Notes under the pieces: generated by a model
Database searches by the model: none
What the model saw: the letters and a program-made list of their open reading frames with translations, nothing else
What the model was told of the DNA's origin: nothing
Shown here: positions 23,501 to 39,419 of the stretch, one piece after another
How positions within the stretch are numbered: the stretch's first letter is position 1
Layout of the letters: each line of letters begins with the position of its first letter
NCBI RefSeq assembly: GCF_040802235.1
Contig: NC_133166.1
Span: 112,978,991-113,042,990 of the forward strand
DNA length: 64,000 bases
Direction of reading: 5' to 3'
Origin: Manis javanica
Taxonomy: Eukaryota; Chordata; Mammalia; Pholidota; Manidae
Position numbers and translations under genes: made by a program

Positions 23501-26081
23501 GAAAAAAGGGGTGCCAGGCAGGGCTTTGGGATAAGAAAGACAAGACAAGGGCAGGAGGAAGCTAGAGGTCAGTGCACCTTGACCCAGGTGCAGGGGGTAA
23601 GGCCCCCATTGTCACTGCTGCTCCCCTCTCCCAGGTGTCCTAAGGACCGTCCTCCTCCCCGCCCTACCCCCTACACCGCATCTCCTGCTCCTCCTGCCCT
23701 GCCCACTCCCAGGCCCCCCAGCACACACCCCTCTGGGAACCACACCCAGGACAGCACGGCTGCCCCACCCCATCCCGGGCCCGGCCCTACCCGCAGGATC
23801 AGAAGGACTGGCACAGGCGAGCATCTGGAGGTCCAGCCCCAGGAGCACCCCCTCCCCCCACCTCAGCCCTGGCCTCTAGGGTTAGGGAGGAGACTGAAGC
23901 CCCACACTCTGGGAGCTTCTGTCCTCTGGTCTCCCAACGAGGAGGGTTAAAGACAATCCTTCCTGTAGGGGGCAGCACCTCCAGATGGCACAGGAGCTGG
24001 CATCCCAGAGAAGGGGTGCTCTGGCCCCTGCCCCCTGAGCCTCTGTCACCAGCTTAGTTGACACCTGCACAGGGACAAGGTGGAATGGATGTCACTCCCA
24101 GCCTCCTCTCCGTCGTCACCACCCCTGGTCTCAGCATGCTTCTGTGAACTGTGGGCAGGCTGGGCAAGGGGCCCTCTGACTCCCAGGTCTCAGACCCCCG
24201 CTAAGCACGAAGCTGGGGATGGGAGGCAAAGGCCAGCAGTGGGGGCCCAGTTTGCTTTCCTGGGAGGTGTGACTGGGTAATAAAAGGGAATGGGATTTTC
24301 CATCCAGGAGCGGGTACCAAAGGGGTTATCCTGGAAGAAGACATCCATCACCCACACAGGGAGGGCGGGGCATCACCCTGCAGCTGGAAGGGAAGCTCCT
24401 CAGGGCTCGCACAGAAACAGTTCTGCCTGGGGACCCATTAGGGAGGGCACAGGCCCCTTGAGGGGCCCCCTCTCCTCCCCGCAGGCAGGTGTCCAGCTCA
24501 CTGAGGAAGCAGGTAAAGGAAGAAGCAGGCCCCACCCACCTCCTGGGACTGGACCATCCCCCACATCCACTGCCCAGCCAGTCAACCCACCACCTACGCT
24601 GCCTTCCACCTTCATGGCAGCACCTACACCTGCCAGCTCTGGTCACACTGTCACCTGCGGCCATCTCCTGTCACACTGCCTAGGGCACACTGACCCTGCC
24701 AGACTCTCAGTACTAACCAGAACGGTGCCCCTGCAGCTGGTCGACATCCCCTCCGAGAGATGACATTTGCCCTTCATGTTCCTGGACCACAACTCCAGCC
24801 ATGCCCACTCTGCTGCCAGCTCCTGGCCTCTGGGGCACCCCACCCAGCCGGCACCTCGTCCCTCCAAGGAGCCTCGTGCAGAGAACACACCCTTGCGGTG
24901 GCCCTCTCTGGAGGCAGGCACCTGGGGCAGAAGCCTTCCTGGGTCACAGCCCACAGGCAGCCCAGGCTAGCCGCCTTTTCCAGTAACCCTCGCCTAGTCT
25001 CCCAAGCTAGGGAGAGAAAAGCCAGGACCCAGGACGGAAGGGAAGGGCAGAAGGTAGGCCCGGGTTTCTGGGCATCTGGCCTCAACTGGACACCAAGCAA
25101 ACGAGCATGCGAACTACAGCCTCCTCCTGGAGTCCAGAGCCCAGGCTGGAGCCAAAGCCACACCCCCTACTCCCAGTTGTGGAAAGAGGGTGGCTCAGGA
25201 ATGGGCAATGGGGCAGGGAGTGACCTTGGCGTCATCTCTCCCCCAAGCCTCCTCCAGCACAGCCAGCAGGGCCCCAGCCTGCCAGCGTCGCCCCATCACG
25301 GTCAGGTGTGACACCTGCCGCAGCCCCAGCCCACCACCCTCCCTGCGCTATTGGTAGCCAGTGGCAACTCTTTCGCCCTGGTCTTGGGGGAAAGGCGCTA
25401 CCCTGCGGAGCCAACACCTAGGACCCTGGACACTAGTGTCTCCTGTCTGAACAAACCTAGCCCGTGGGAACAACCGCACCACCACCATGTTGGAGAAAGA
25501 GTAGGGGGGCCAGACACTCGCGGTGGCCCACGGGCCTGCTCAGTGCCTGCGCAGCCAGGGCGCTCGCTGTGTCCCTCCTTTCCCACACCACCTCCTGAGA
25601 CCGGGGGACCACTACGCCCCCAGCAGCCCCTCTGGAAGCGGAGTCTCTGTGGCTGGTAGGTCGGTGCGCTCTGAAGGAGGCGGCGGCAAAGGAAGGATGC
25701 CGGCCGCGCGGAGGAAGGGGAGGGACGGGACGGGACGCAGGGCGGACCAGGCGTCTCCGCACACCGCTGGACTCGAAGCCCCGCGCAGGCTAGGCGCAGT
25801 GCAGGGGCCTCCCCGCGGGGCGTGCAGGTGCGGGACACGCGCGGTCTCAGGAAGAGGCGGGAGCGGGAGAGGAGGCGCGGCGGCCCCCTAGAACGCAGGG
25901 GCTGGAGAACCCCGCGGTCCCGGAACCACCCCCCACGGGCTGGTGCAGCCCTCGCCCGCAGCCGGAGCAGCGACCCCGGGCAGTCCCCAGCCCCACCCCT
26001 GCAGGAGCGACCACTCACCCAGAAGAGCAGGTTGAAGGCGAACATGAGGTACTTGACGCCCTGGAGACAGCCGCGCGCCAT
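14551..26081 (-). CDS. TSPAN4: Tetraspanin-4
   Basis: Seven coding exons on the minus strand: 26081-26019, 18112-17921, 16676-16602, 15834-15733, 15646-15515, 15433-15350 and 14619-14551 (stop TAG). All introns are phase 0 and the total is 238 residues, the human length. Four membrane segments are visible (residues about 11-30, 55-75, 86-108, 202-225). The large extracellular loop has the CCG motif (FRCCGVSNYTDW), PDSCC and a further Cys pair, with two N-glycosylation sequons (NYT, NAT). The C-terminus is VVKADTYCA. TSPAN4 organises membrane microdomains, associates with integrins and is known for building migrasomes. The start ATG at 26081 has a strong context (AGCATGG), but the frame stays open upstream (see findings). 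The intron from 18113 to 26018 is 7.9 kb. A further 5' exon near POLR2L is likely by synteny but not proven here. Confidence 0.95.
15682..15706. repeat. (CCCCCA)n simple repeat
   Basis: Four near-perfect hexamer units lie in the 86-bp TSPAN4 intron between coding exons 4 and 5. On the minus strand this is a G-rich tract (GGGGGT repeated) able in principle to form a G-quadruplex just upstream of the acceptor. Confidence 0.75.
18113..26018 (-). other. Large TSPAN4 intron
   Basis: This 7.9 kb intron lies between the first and second coding exons. It is GC-rich, without recognisable exons or clear interspersed repeats. Two features stand out: an AT-rich islet with a palindrome at 20264-20281, and a minus-strand AATAAA with GT-rich downstream sequence at 22029-22034. 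Both are described separately. Confidence 0.6.
22029..22034 (-). terminator. Candidate intronic polyadenylation signal
   Basis: Minus-strand AATAAA (CCAAATAAAGACTCG) is followed 25-50 bases downstream by a GT-rich element (TGTGTGCCTGTTGGGGAGTT). This is the full layout of a cleavage/polyadenylation site, in the sense direction of TSPAN4 but inside its big intron. Confidence 0.45.
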
Positions 26082-26900
26082 GCTGCAGCGCTTCAGCTCT
26101 AGGAGGAAGATGAAGGAGAGGTCCAGGTAGAAGACCACGTACTTGTTGCCCTTGGGCGACGTATAGCGCGTCTGGGTCGCCTTGGGGCCGGGACTGGCGT
26201 GCAGGCCGAAGAACGGCCCGCCGCCCCCGCTGTCCCCGCCGTCCCCGGCGCCCGCGCGCCGGTACAGGCTGCTGTAGCGCCGGAAGGGGCCGCCGCGCGC
26301 GAAGCCCGGCTCCTTGCCCTCCGGCGACGGGCTGCGCCGGTACGTGGACTCGTCGGTGCTGGAGCGGCGCATAGCGCGGGCCGCCGCCGACTCAGCGCCC
26401 CGCGCCCTCCGCCCCAGAACACCGCATCCCACCCGGCCCGGCCCCGCGCTGGCAGCAGGCAGCGCCGCTGCACTCTGACCCCGGCGGACCCCGGACACCT
26501 GCCCCGCCCGCCCGCCGACCCCTCCCCTTCTCGCCGCCCAGACACCGGGCCCCGCCAACGCGCGCCCACCCGGGCCGCGGACCCCTCCCCTCCGCGCGGC
26601 GCGAGTCCGCGCCCCGGCCCTCGCCGCCCGGCCAATCCGTGCCGCCCCGGGCCGCGGACCCTCCCCTAGGCACGGCACCGCCCCCAGTTCGCTCCACCAA
26701 TCTGTGCAGGCCACGCCCCCCAGGACCTCCCCTCCTCGCTGCCCCTCCCGCACCCCGCACCCCAGCCCGCTCCCGCGCCCCTCACTCTCCGCCACCCGCC
26801 CAGAGCGGGAGGAAATGGCTACCAAGGGTAGGGGGAGCTGGAGGGGCCTGGCCCGGGCAGCTCTTAGCCCCGAGAACGGTGCCCTCGGCCTTCCCCGCGG
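25650..26900 (-). promoter_or_regulatory. CpG island around first coding exon of TSPAN4
   Basis: Dense CpG from about 25.65 to 26.9 kb surrounds the exon with the TSPAN4 start codon. A CCAAT box (GGCCAATCC) lies near 26631 and several GC-rich boxes lie around it. This suggests that at least one TSPAN4 promoter sits here, giving transcripts whose first exon carries the start codon. Confidence 0.6.
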
Positions 26901-29900
26901 CCGCACTGCGCCTGCACGGCGGACTTGGACACCTCCGGCCGCACACCATACCCAGAGCACTGATCCTCTTGTCGTCTGGCGGCCACTTGGGGAGGCTCCG
27001 GCTTTGGTCCCCGGCCCAGAGCGAGGTAGCCCCGGGGGAACGTGGCCGGAACACGACCTGGGGCGCGCCCCCTCTCAGTAGCCTCCTCCACCCTAGGCTG
27101 GGCAAAGTGCTGCGCTGGGACCCCAGAGTCCCGCAGCTCACAGCTGAGAGGCGCCTGTTGGGACAGGGGTTAGTTAGCCTGAGGTACCCAACCGTGGCGG
27201 GGGCTGGGAGAGAGGACAGTGCTGCGGTTTAATGGACAAGCCCCTGAGAGGGGCCACGGAAGGGCAAGAGGGGGGAGAGCGGGGAGTTGTTCAGACCTAA
27301 AGGGAGGGCCCCGAGCTCGCGGGAGAGCAGGAGTTGTCACTAGGGACGGGAAGACTGGCCCCATGTAAGGTTGGCAGCCCAGACCCGGATCTCAACTCCC
27401 AGGGGTACCCGCTCCGTGACCCAGCCAGAGTGGACAGATGGGGCTGCTCACCCCCGGCCCCCTCCCAACCCCCATCCCCTGGTTCTGTGCGGGGTGGGCT
27501 TCCCAGTCTTGCGACCTGCACAATCACACAGGACCCCTGGCTGGTTTGATACTGCGCTTCTGCCCTCTTGAAATTCTTGATAGATTTTTAACAAGGAGCC
27601 ACGAATTTAATTTTGCACCAGTTGGGGCTGCAAGTCACACCCTGCACCCTCCCAGACACGTCCACACACACACATGCAGACAAAGACCCCAGCCGCCCAG
27701 ATTCCCTGGGTGGCTTACAGACACCAGAGACATGCACCAAAGCCCCGTCTACTGTGCTGTGCGGAAAACCTAGGGGTACACATACACCCACAATCACAAA
27801 AGGGGACAGATGCCCCCTCAGCTGTGCCCCACAGCCCACGCCACTGATGGGGGCAGCAGTCTCATGGGGTCCCATAGTGGGCAGCCCAGATGCCCCCTCC
27901 CTATGTGACCCCAGGCCTGCAGCGCAGAGGCCTGGGGTGCTGAGCCCGCTCCCCTACTAGGGCAGGCAGGGGAGTTGGGGCCCACCCAATCACCGTAACA
28001 GCCCACTGGCTGCGTCCACTTCCTGGGAGTGGGGCAGCAGAGCTCAGAGAGGAGAGGAGCAGGGATGGAGGGAGCTGGCCCACTAGTGATGCTGAGGTGA
28101 CAGAGTGGTGCAGGAGGTGACAGGTCTGCAGGGTCTGGACAGCTGGCCGAAGACCACTGGCACCAGCCCTCTGCTGCTCTCCAAGGGCTCGCGGAGAACT
28201 GCAGCTCTGGCCTCAGGGCAGCATCCCACTGGGACTCCCTGAGCCGCCCTGGCCCTAGCCAGGAGCCAGGACAGGAGAGCCCCCGAGTTCCTGTCCTACA
28301 CTACCAGCTGGCCTGGGCCTCCCGTGACCTGTGTACCCTGTCCTCCTCTGAGGGTCCTTTGCAATGTCTGGGCACCAGGAAACAAATACAACAGTGGCCA
28401 TGGCCGGAGCCCAGTGGAGACGCAGGCAGTGGAGAGCCCCCACCCAGACGCCTGCAGACAGCAGTCTGCAGCTCTGCCCAGGGAGCAAGTGGTAGCCAGT
28501 GACCCCTTGAGACATTGGTGACCCCCAGTGGCCTGTGGCCACCTTCCACCTGGCCCAACTCAGCCAGCCCCATGTGTTCAACAGGATGCACAGTGGCATC
28601 CAGGCCCCCAGAGGTCCCAGACCCCTGAGACCAGCCAGTATTGTCCACTTCCCCCAAGATGCCCTTCATCCCATGCCCTCCTCAGCTCTGGGAAGACTAT
28701 GCCCTCAGCCACCAACCACATGCTCTCCCCACAGAGCCAGCCAGGGACCACAAGGGCCATTCATTGGCCATTGGCACTCACGGGGGATTCTGTCCCCCCC
28801 ACACCAGCCAGGGATTTGGGGGAGAGGCCCCCACACCTTGTCCCAGACCAGGGTGCTCCCAGCAGCCCAAGGGAAGGAGGGAGCTGCAGAGGCTCAGAGA
28901 CAGACCACTCTGGCAGGTGTCACCCCACCATGGGAAGCTCACTGCCTGCTGAGCCACTCCAACCCACACCTGGGTGGACAGGAGGCCACTGACCAGGTCA
29001 AGTCGCAGCTTATCCCTGCAGGTGACCTGAGACTTGTCCTTCCTGAACTCAGAAGGTATGAACAACACCCATCACATAGAGGGAGGATATCCCAAGCCCA
29101 GGACCCTGGGACCCCATCCCCACCCGTCAGCAATCACTGTGTCCAAGGATGAAGCACCCAAGGAAGGGGTTTTCAGGCCCAGTGAAGTGTCATGGACCAC
29201 ATGGTGGAGGGATGCATCCTTCCCCAGGAGCTGAGGGGTCCAAAGCCCACAGCGTTCCAGAAGCTAACAGCATGTATCACTCCCCACCACCAACACAGGC
29301 CTGAGCCTGGATCTGTGGGCCCCATACCCCCACACCTGGGCACTAGGGAACTGGGCCTCCCAGGAAGGCCCTAAAGGGCAGATCTACCAGCACCCCTCAT
29401 GACCCCCCAGTCCTACTGGGCTCCTACATAGCAGGAAGGCCTGTGGCCAACACCGAGCCTGGACAAGACCACTGCCCAGCCACGCTTCCAGCCCCAGGCC
29501 CCAAGGAAGTCCCTGGACCCTCCGTAAATGACCTCCAGCCCTTCTGGCCCCACAGTGCACCTCTACAAACCCATGCACACTGGGCAGCCCAGACACAACC
29601 CTGAAGTTGGGCATGGGTGCAGGTATGGACAGGGTTGGGGCTGGCTCCCCATACTCACCAGGCCCAGCCTCCACCTCCAGGAAGCCTCCCTGCCCATTCC
29701 CCACTCTGGGCTGCCTCTGAGTGGAGGGACCCACACGCCTGCAACGCCCTCTCTCCCACAGATAGATCTGAGAGAGCCCCCAGACAGACACACCCACAGG
29801 CTGCCAGCCCCAAGCTGGGCCTTCTAGCCCCAGGGTCAACCACTGGGGTGGTCAAGCCACAAGGAGGCAGTGGGCACCTACCTGGCCAGACCAAGGTTCG

Positions 29901-32380
29901 CTCAAAGAGGGGCCTCCTGAGATGCAGAAAAGCTTGCCAGCCATGAACCTGGAGGCCTGGGGCCCCTGGCAGCTGCCCATGGCGTGGCCCACTGAGCCCC
30001 AGCAGTGGAGCAGCAGGGGCTCTCTGGGGAGCTCACAGCCCAGCAGGGGCATCTCAGGGTGGAGAACGGAGTGGAGTGAAGCTCTGCAGCCCAGCTCACA
30101 GGCCTGGCCACTGTGAGGCAGCGTTGAGGGGCTGGGAGGGCCCCACCAACACAGGCCTGCTCCTACTTCAGTGCCCACCCAGGCCCCTACCTCGGCAGAG
30201 GGGCTCACAAATGCCCAGCCCAGGCAGGCTGGCACCCCCTTCCACACACACAGGATGGGGGGTCCCCAACCTCTACCCAAACCAGAAGAGGCCAACCCCA
30301 AGATCAGGGCCTTTACCTACCCCTGCTCCTCCTCCTACCTCAAAGGGAACACAATTAGGACCTGGAGGGTGCCCTGATACCAACTGCAGGCCCTGGGACC
30401 ATCCCACCACAGGTGCCAACAGTATGCCCAGGCAGCAGGCTGGCAGATGGTGACATTCCCCAACACCAACAGCCCAGCTGTGTCAGAGGCTCATAGGGTA
30501 GGGCCAGCTCAGCCTCGAGCACACTGGGAACTGTCACCACCCACAGTCCCCCGGGCCCTAGGGCTAAGGCTAGTGTGGGAGCAGCAGGTGGATGGCCTTG
30601 TCTGACCCTGGGGAGGCATCTGAGCATGGGTGTTCATAGACCACACCACTGCACACTGGTGAGCATGCAGGGCTGGGGGCTGAGCCTGGGACCCCCGTAC
30701 CTGCACTGCTAGGATCAGGACCCTCCAGCTGGCCAGCTTCTGGCTCCACCCAAATTTTATGGATCTGGACAGACAGGCTATTACCCAAGACTGGGGCAGG
30801 GTCAGCTGACTCCCAGGCCCACTGCCCCTGTGGCCAGCCTCTTTCCAGGACAATGCTCAGAGCCACAGGGTCTCAGTGCCTAAAACTTCCATTGCTAATT
30901 TCCCCTTCCCCTGCCTGCCCTGAAGTGACCCTCCTCTGACAGGAAACGAGGCTCACGGTTTCAAACCACATGTGAGCACAGCCCTCCCTCCTCGTGCCCT
31001 GGGAGCAGGACATCTCAGCAAACCAGCCCGTCCCTCTCCCTGCCCCATTTCCAGCGTCCCCAGAGGCCTGGGCCACATCTCTTCTGACTCTACACGCAGG
31101 GGCGAAGCAGGGCTCCCCACCCGTGCAGGCAAGCACAGCCCCACCCCCACCCCCACTAGTGCCCTGGGCCCTACGGCTCCCTCCTGCCTGTGCCCTCCCT
31201 GAGGAGAGCCTGGCCCACATCCCAGCCCGTGCCCCCCAGAACACTCACAGAGGGACATGGCCACCGGGGCCTCAGCAGGGTCCAGATGGCAGGATGGAGT
31301 GCCCCAAGGGGCACACGTTTGTTGGGGGCATGCACACGGGCTGGCACAGGGACAGCCACACTGCTCCCGGTGGCCTCTGCTGGGAAATCAGGGAGCTGGA
31401 GGGCGGAGCCTGGGAAGAGGCGGCCGTCCCCGCCCCCAAACTCAGAATTTCAGGAATGTTAACTTGGCTGTGGCAGAGATCAAGGCAGGAGGCTCATTCC
31501 TCAACTCTCAGGGAGTAAACAACTGCTCCAGGAGGGGGTGGGAGCACGAGTGGGCAGGCCTGAGCCCCTCCTCCAGGAAGCCTTCCACCCCAACCCACTC
31601 TGAAGCCACGCAGCTGATACCCCAGATCCCCTCCCCGTCTCCCTCACCTCCACAGCAGCCGGCAGCCTCTGCGTGGGTCTGACCCTAGGCCACTGTGACT
31701 CAATGCCCCCTATCCTGGCCCTCTGGCCTGGGACAGGATGTGTGCCCAGTCAGCCTAGGGGGTGGGACAGAGGAAGGGAAGTGGCCTTGGCTTGTGGCTG
31801 TGCATGTGGCAGGGTGGCAAATGACACTGAGGAGGCGGTCCAGGGCCCAGGTGAAGGTAGGGGCACAAACTCTAGGCTGGCAGCAGCCCCAACCAGGACC
31901 CAGAGGACTCTCCATCTCCCTACCCTCAACTAAGGCCAGAATCCATCATGCACCCTGAGAGGGCAGTTAGCTGAGGTTTGGGATCCAACACAGGCCCTAC
32001 CCACCCGACCCAGAGATCCAGACGCCCCAGCCAGCAAATGCACCAGAGCAGCGCTGGCCTCAACCACAGGTGCCACTTTGCAACAGGTCCACCCACAGCC
32101 CAAATCTCATGTCCCCCGCAGTCTTCCCTGCCTTGTGTGCACACTGCCTGCCCCCCAGCTCCAGCCCTGCGGTCACCAGACTCACCCCATCCCATTTCCA
32201 GAGACAGGGCCTCCCCACCCTTTAAATCTTCTGTGGCTCCACCACCTACTCGGGCTCCAAACCCATCGCCCTGGGATACTGCAGGTACTCCAAGGTCTCC
32301 TCCCTGCCAGGCTCGCCGCTAGTGAAGTCCTGTGCTTTTCAAGGTCCCGTTCAAAAGGCACGTCTTCCACGACGCCCTCC
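26901..32380. other. TSPAN4 upstream region / 5' intron
   Basis: About 5.5 kb between two CpG islands. If TSPAN4 also starts from the island beside POLR2L, as its human counterpart does, this is a 5' intron. I see only chance open frames, no recognisable coding exon and no clear interspersed repeat. Confidence 0.5.
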
Positions 32381-32399
32381 CTGACCTGACCACCGCGGC

Positions 32400-34312
<1,913 letters not shown>

Positions 34313-34432
34313 CTGTGCTGGCCATGGCAGGCAGCGTCCTACCCAGAGTTCATCCCACGAGGTGTGGGTAGCTGGGAGACATGCCTGCCCACAGTTATGT
34401 GGGCATGTCTCCCGCTGTGGAAGGAACCACCC

Positions 34433-34438
34433 AGTAAA
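34433..34438 (+). terminator. POLR2L polyadenylation signal (AGTAAA)
   Basis: AGTAAA, a known functional variant, lies 121 bp after the stop (CCCAGTAAAGGTCTTTGCAG). No AATAAA occurs nearby on this strand. Confidence 0.6.
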
Positions 34439-34459
34439 GGTCTTTGCAGAACTGTGACG

Positions 34460-35760
34460 TCCTGACAGTTGGCTGGCTTTGTGAGACTCCTTTCACCCGT
34501 TTTTCTCAGTCTTGCCTCTTGCCTGAGGCCATGCCGTCGGGGGCGTGAACTCGGCCCTCAGTGCCCAGGAGGAGAGGCCACCACTCAGCCTGGGGGGGCC
34601 TCCCTTGGGGTGTGCACTCACAGCCCAAATAGCACAGACACCAAGAGCATGTGATGTGGGTGGGGGTCCAGGGGCTCTGGCATCCCAACACCGATGTTTT
34701 GGTGCTCTTTAGGTGGAGCACAGAGATGCTCAAATCCTCTCCCAGGATCTGAAGAACAGGTTTTCTGGCCCCTAAATGGAGTGCTGGCTGTGGTCATGGC
34801 TGCCCGCTCTGAGGCTCCTGCCAAAAGCCTCCAGGCTCCACATCTTGGCTAAGTTCCTGAAGAGGGGGAGGGGCAGTGCCCAGGTTCCACAACCAGCCCT
34901 GAGACCCCCATGCAGCAGGTAGGTAGTAGCCCTCAGGAAGCTGTGCCGGACATCAGGCTGGTTAAGCACCCAGTGCCTGGGCATTAGCACTTAATCCCAT
35001 GGGCTGTCCAAGACCTGTCTCCTTGGGGCCTCTGTTGCAGCTGAAGCTTCCCGCTGGAAGCTGTCATCCTGGGCAGGGGTCAGGCAGGCCCTGGTACCCT
35101 CCAGTGGGCAGAAGGCAGGAGGGTGCCCTTAGGTGGGAGGGAGGCAGCCTATTTCAGGCACCTTCCTCAGAGCTAGGAGCCTGGCTGAGGGAAGATGGGT
35201 ATGCCCCTGGGACAGATAGCCCAAGCCTTGGGGACAGGAGCTGGGTGACCCAGAGCAGAGGGACACAGTGGCCAGGCCCTGGCAGCCTCTGCAGACCTAG
35301 TACTTTCTTCAGCCTGGCTCCCAGTGCCAGCACACACCTGCTCAGAGTGTGGGCTGTGCACCCACCTTTCTCACTGTTGGATCACCATGCTCCGCCCTTA
35401 CCCCCTCTGTCCCCTTTACCTGGTACCTACACAGTAACTGGGTTGGTCTTTGGAAACCATAAGCTGGCCAGGCTATTGGAGGTTTATCTCTCTTTGCCCT
35501 GTGGAGCTCTGGTCCCCCCACCACTCTCCAAGAGTGGGCACAGTCCTGCTCTGTGGCCTGTGTGGGACTGTCCCTGCCACTGGCCTCCTTGCATCCTGTC
35601 TGTGTGCATTTCACACCTGGCTGCCTGGGATGCCCTGGTGCCCTCCTGGCTCCCACTCTTGGTGGCACTGGGTGGCAAGTCGGTCCACCCTGTTGGATGT
35701 GGAGGCCCTGAGGACCAGAGCCATGTATTATTAAACATAGCAAGTTCCTTAGTTCCATAG
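34460..35760. other. POLR2L-CD151 convergent spacer
   Basis: About 1.3 kb between the facing 3' ends of POLR2L and CD151. No gene, RNA or clear repeat is seen. Confidence 0.6.
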
Positions 35761-35763
35761 ACG

Positions 35764-35769
35764 TTTATT
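35764..35769 (-). terminator. CD151 polyadenylation signal AATAAA
   Basis: Minus-strand AATAAA (CACAATAAACGTC) about 640 bp after the CD151 stop gives a 3' UTR of roughly 660 bases, in keeping with the human transcript as I recall it. Confidence 0.65.
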
Positions 35770-36411
35770 GTGCACCTCTTAGTGGCAGGAGCAGTTCCAG
35801 CCAGTGGCCCAGCTGGTGGTACTGCTCTTACGTGACAGCAGTGAAAAAATCCCCACTCCTGGGCAGGGGAGACGCAAAGAAGTAGACATGGGGCCTTTTA
35901 CGTGGTGGTGGGAACAGCATTAAAACAGCAGGGGCTTGGGAGCAGCAGAAGCCTGGGTCGGGAGGCAGGGGCAGAGGACCCTCAGGACAGCGCCGTCTGA
36001 CCTTTCCCAGGGGAGCAGGGCCACTCAGAAAGGCTGTAGATGCTCGAGGCTCCTGGGCAGGACTGACTCGGCAACCCCTTGCACCTCCCTACCTACGAGT
36101 GGTCTTCCTGTCCTGCCCCTGGCCACTGCCCATGGTGTCTGGGGGCCTGGGGGTACCTTGGGTGGGCCAGCCCCTCTGCACAGACATCAGGGAGCATCCC
36201 AAAGCTCCAGTCCCTCACCCCCAAAGGCAGGCCAGGACCCCAGCCAGCCCCACCCACTGGCAGAGGTACTGTCCTGGCTGCCAGAGAGGACTGGCCATAG
36301 GACTTTGGTGTGCAGCAAAAGGCACTTGAAGCACCCTCTGGGGATGGGGGTCTCCAGAGGTGACTGTGATGGCAGGGTGGGGGCCCACAGGCATGAGAAG
36401 TGTGGGCAGGG

Positions 36412-38260
<1,849 letters not shown>

Positions 38261-38986
38261 CCTAGGGAGGGGAGGGGATCAGAGGGCCCACAATGCCAGG
38301 GCCTGCCCGGGAGGACAGCCAGATACCCCTGGGACAGGAGGGGATGCAGATGCCCCGGTCAGCCCTGGGTGAAGGCCCTGGGAGAGTACCCCGGGAACCA
38401 GGACGCTTCCTTGGAGGGTAGCTCCCACCCTCGTGAAGCAAGGGCAGACGACTGGTGCCCAGCACCAAGCTGAAGGCCAGGCTCCTGGAAGGCTGGAGAG
38501 CCTGGCTTCCCTGACCAGAGCCCAGGGCACAGTGGCAAGGAGGACCCCAGCCATCCGCGGATGACTCATCCCCACTGGCAGGCAGGGTAGGAAGCCCCAG
38601 CAGCCACCTTGGGGTGAGCTCATGCAGGCCCCTCCCACCCCCTGCCCACCCCACCCCAGCATTCCCCAGGCAACACGTCACAGGCTGGCAGGAACCTACC
38701 AGCTGCTGGATGGGAGGAGGCCACTCAGAGACAGACTGACCTGCCCCTTACTAGCTGTGGCTTCAGGGAAGCCTGTTGTCTTTTGTTAAAGGGAGGCCTT
38801 CCTTCCTCCCAGCCAGGGTGGGGAGAATGGAGGGTCTGGGCAGGCAGCGCCAGCAGACACACCTCCCAGACCCGGGGATTCTTCCTCTCCTGGACCTCAC
38901 TCCGGAAAGGGGATAGCCACACCAGCCCTAGCTAGTCGGGCAGCTACAGGTGGTGCTCCTCCCAGAGGCAGCCAGAGACGCCCTGC

Positions 38987-39039
38987 CTTCCATGCTGGGA
39001 GCTGTCTGCATTGCAGAGGGCGGGTGAGGGCTGTGGGCC
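38987..39039 (+). repeat. 53-bp direct repeat, copy A
   Basis: From CTTCCATGCTGGGAGC to GGGCTGTGGGCC, this is identical by eye to 43688-43740 in the same orientation. It lies in CD151 intron 1. I do not recognise it as a known repeat family. Confidence 0.85.
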
Positions 39040-39419
39040 CAGACAGCATGAGCGCCCAGGGCCACACTTCCAGACAGCACAGCACTGCCCAGAGGCCCCA
39101 CCCAGCACTCACCTGGCTGGCAGGGACAGCGGCTCTGTAAGGCAGGCAGGTGACAGTTCCCCAGGAGGCTCCACTAGAAGGGCAGGGACTGGTCACAGGC
39201 CTGGCCCAGCTGGAGGGGAAAGCTCCTGCCACCCCTCCTTGTGGCAGCCCCAGGAAGTGGATTCCAGCCGCGCTTTCAGAGCAGGCAGCGTACACTCCCA
39301 GCAGCAGAAGAGGGAGCATCCAGGCCCAGTATTTTGGGCTGGGTGAGGGTGGCACAGTGCAGGGCAGAAAGCATTTCTGGATAGTGCGATGTGGGGAGGA
39401 CGCACACGCTTTCTCCAGG

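Noticed and set aside
24279-24284. Plus-strand AATAAA in the TSPAN4 intron (also 20261-20266)
   Set aside because: Antisense to TSPAN4, no plus-strand gene upstream and no convincing GT-rich downstream element.
25398-26018. Continuation of the TSPAN4 frame through the donor into the intron, and the open frame further upstream to 26960
   Set aside because: The donor TGG/GTGAGT is strong and splicing to 18112 restores the conserved protein. Upstream of 26372 the frame lacks any plausible protein character; it is open because of CpG-island composition.
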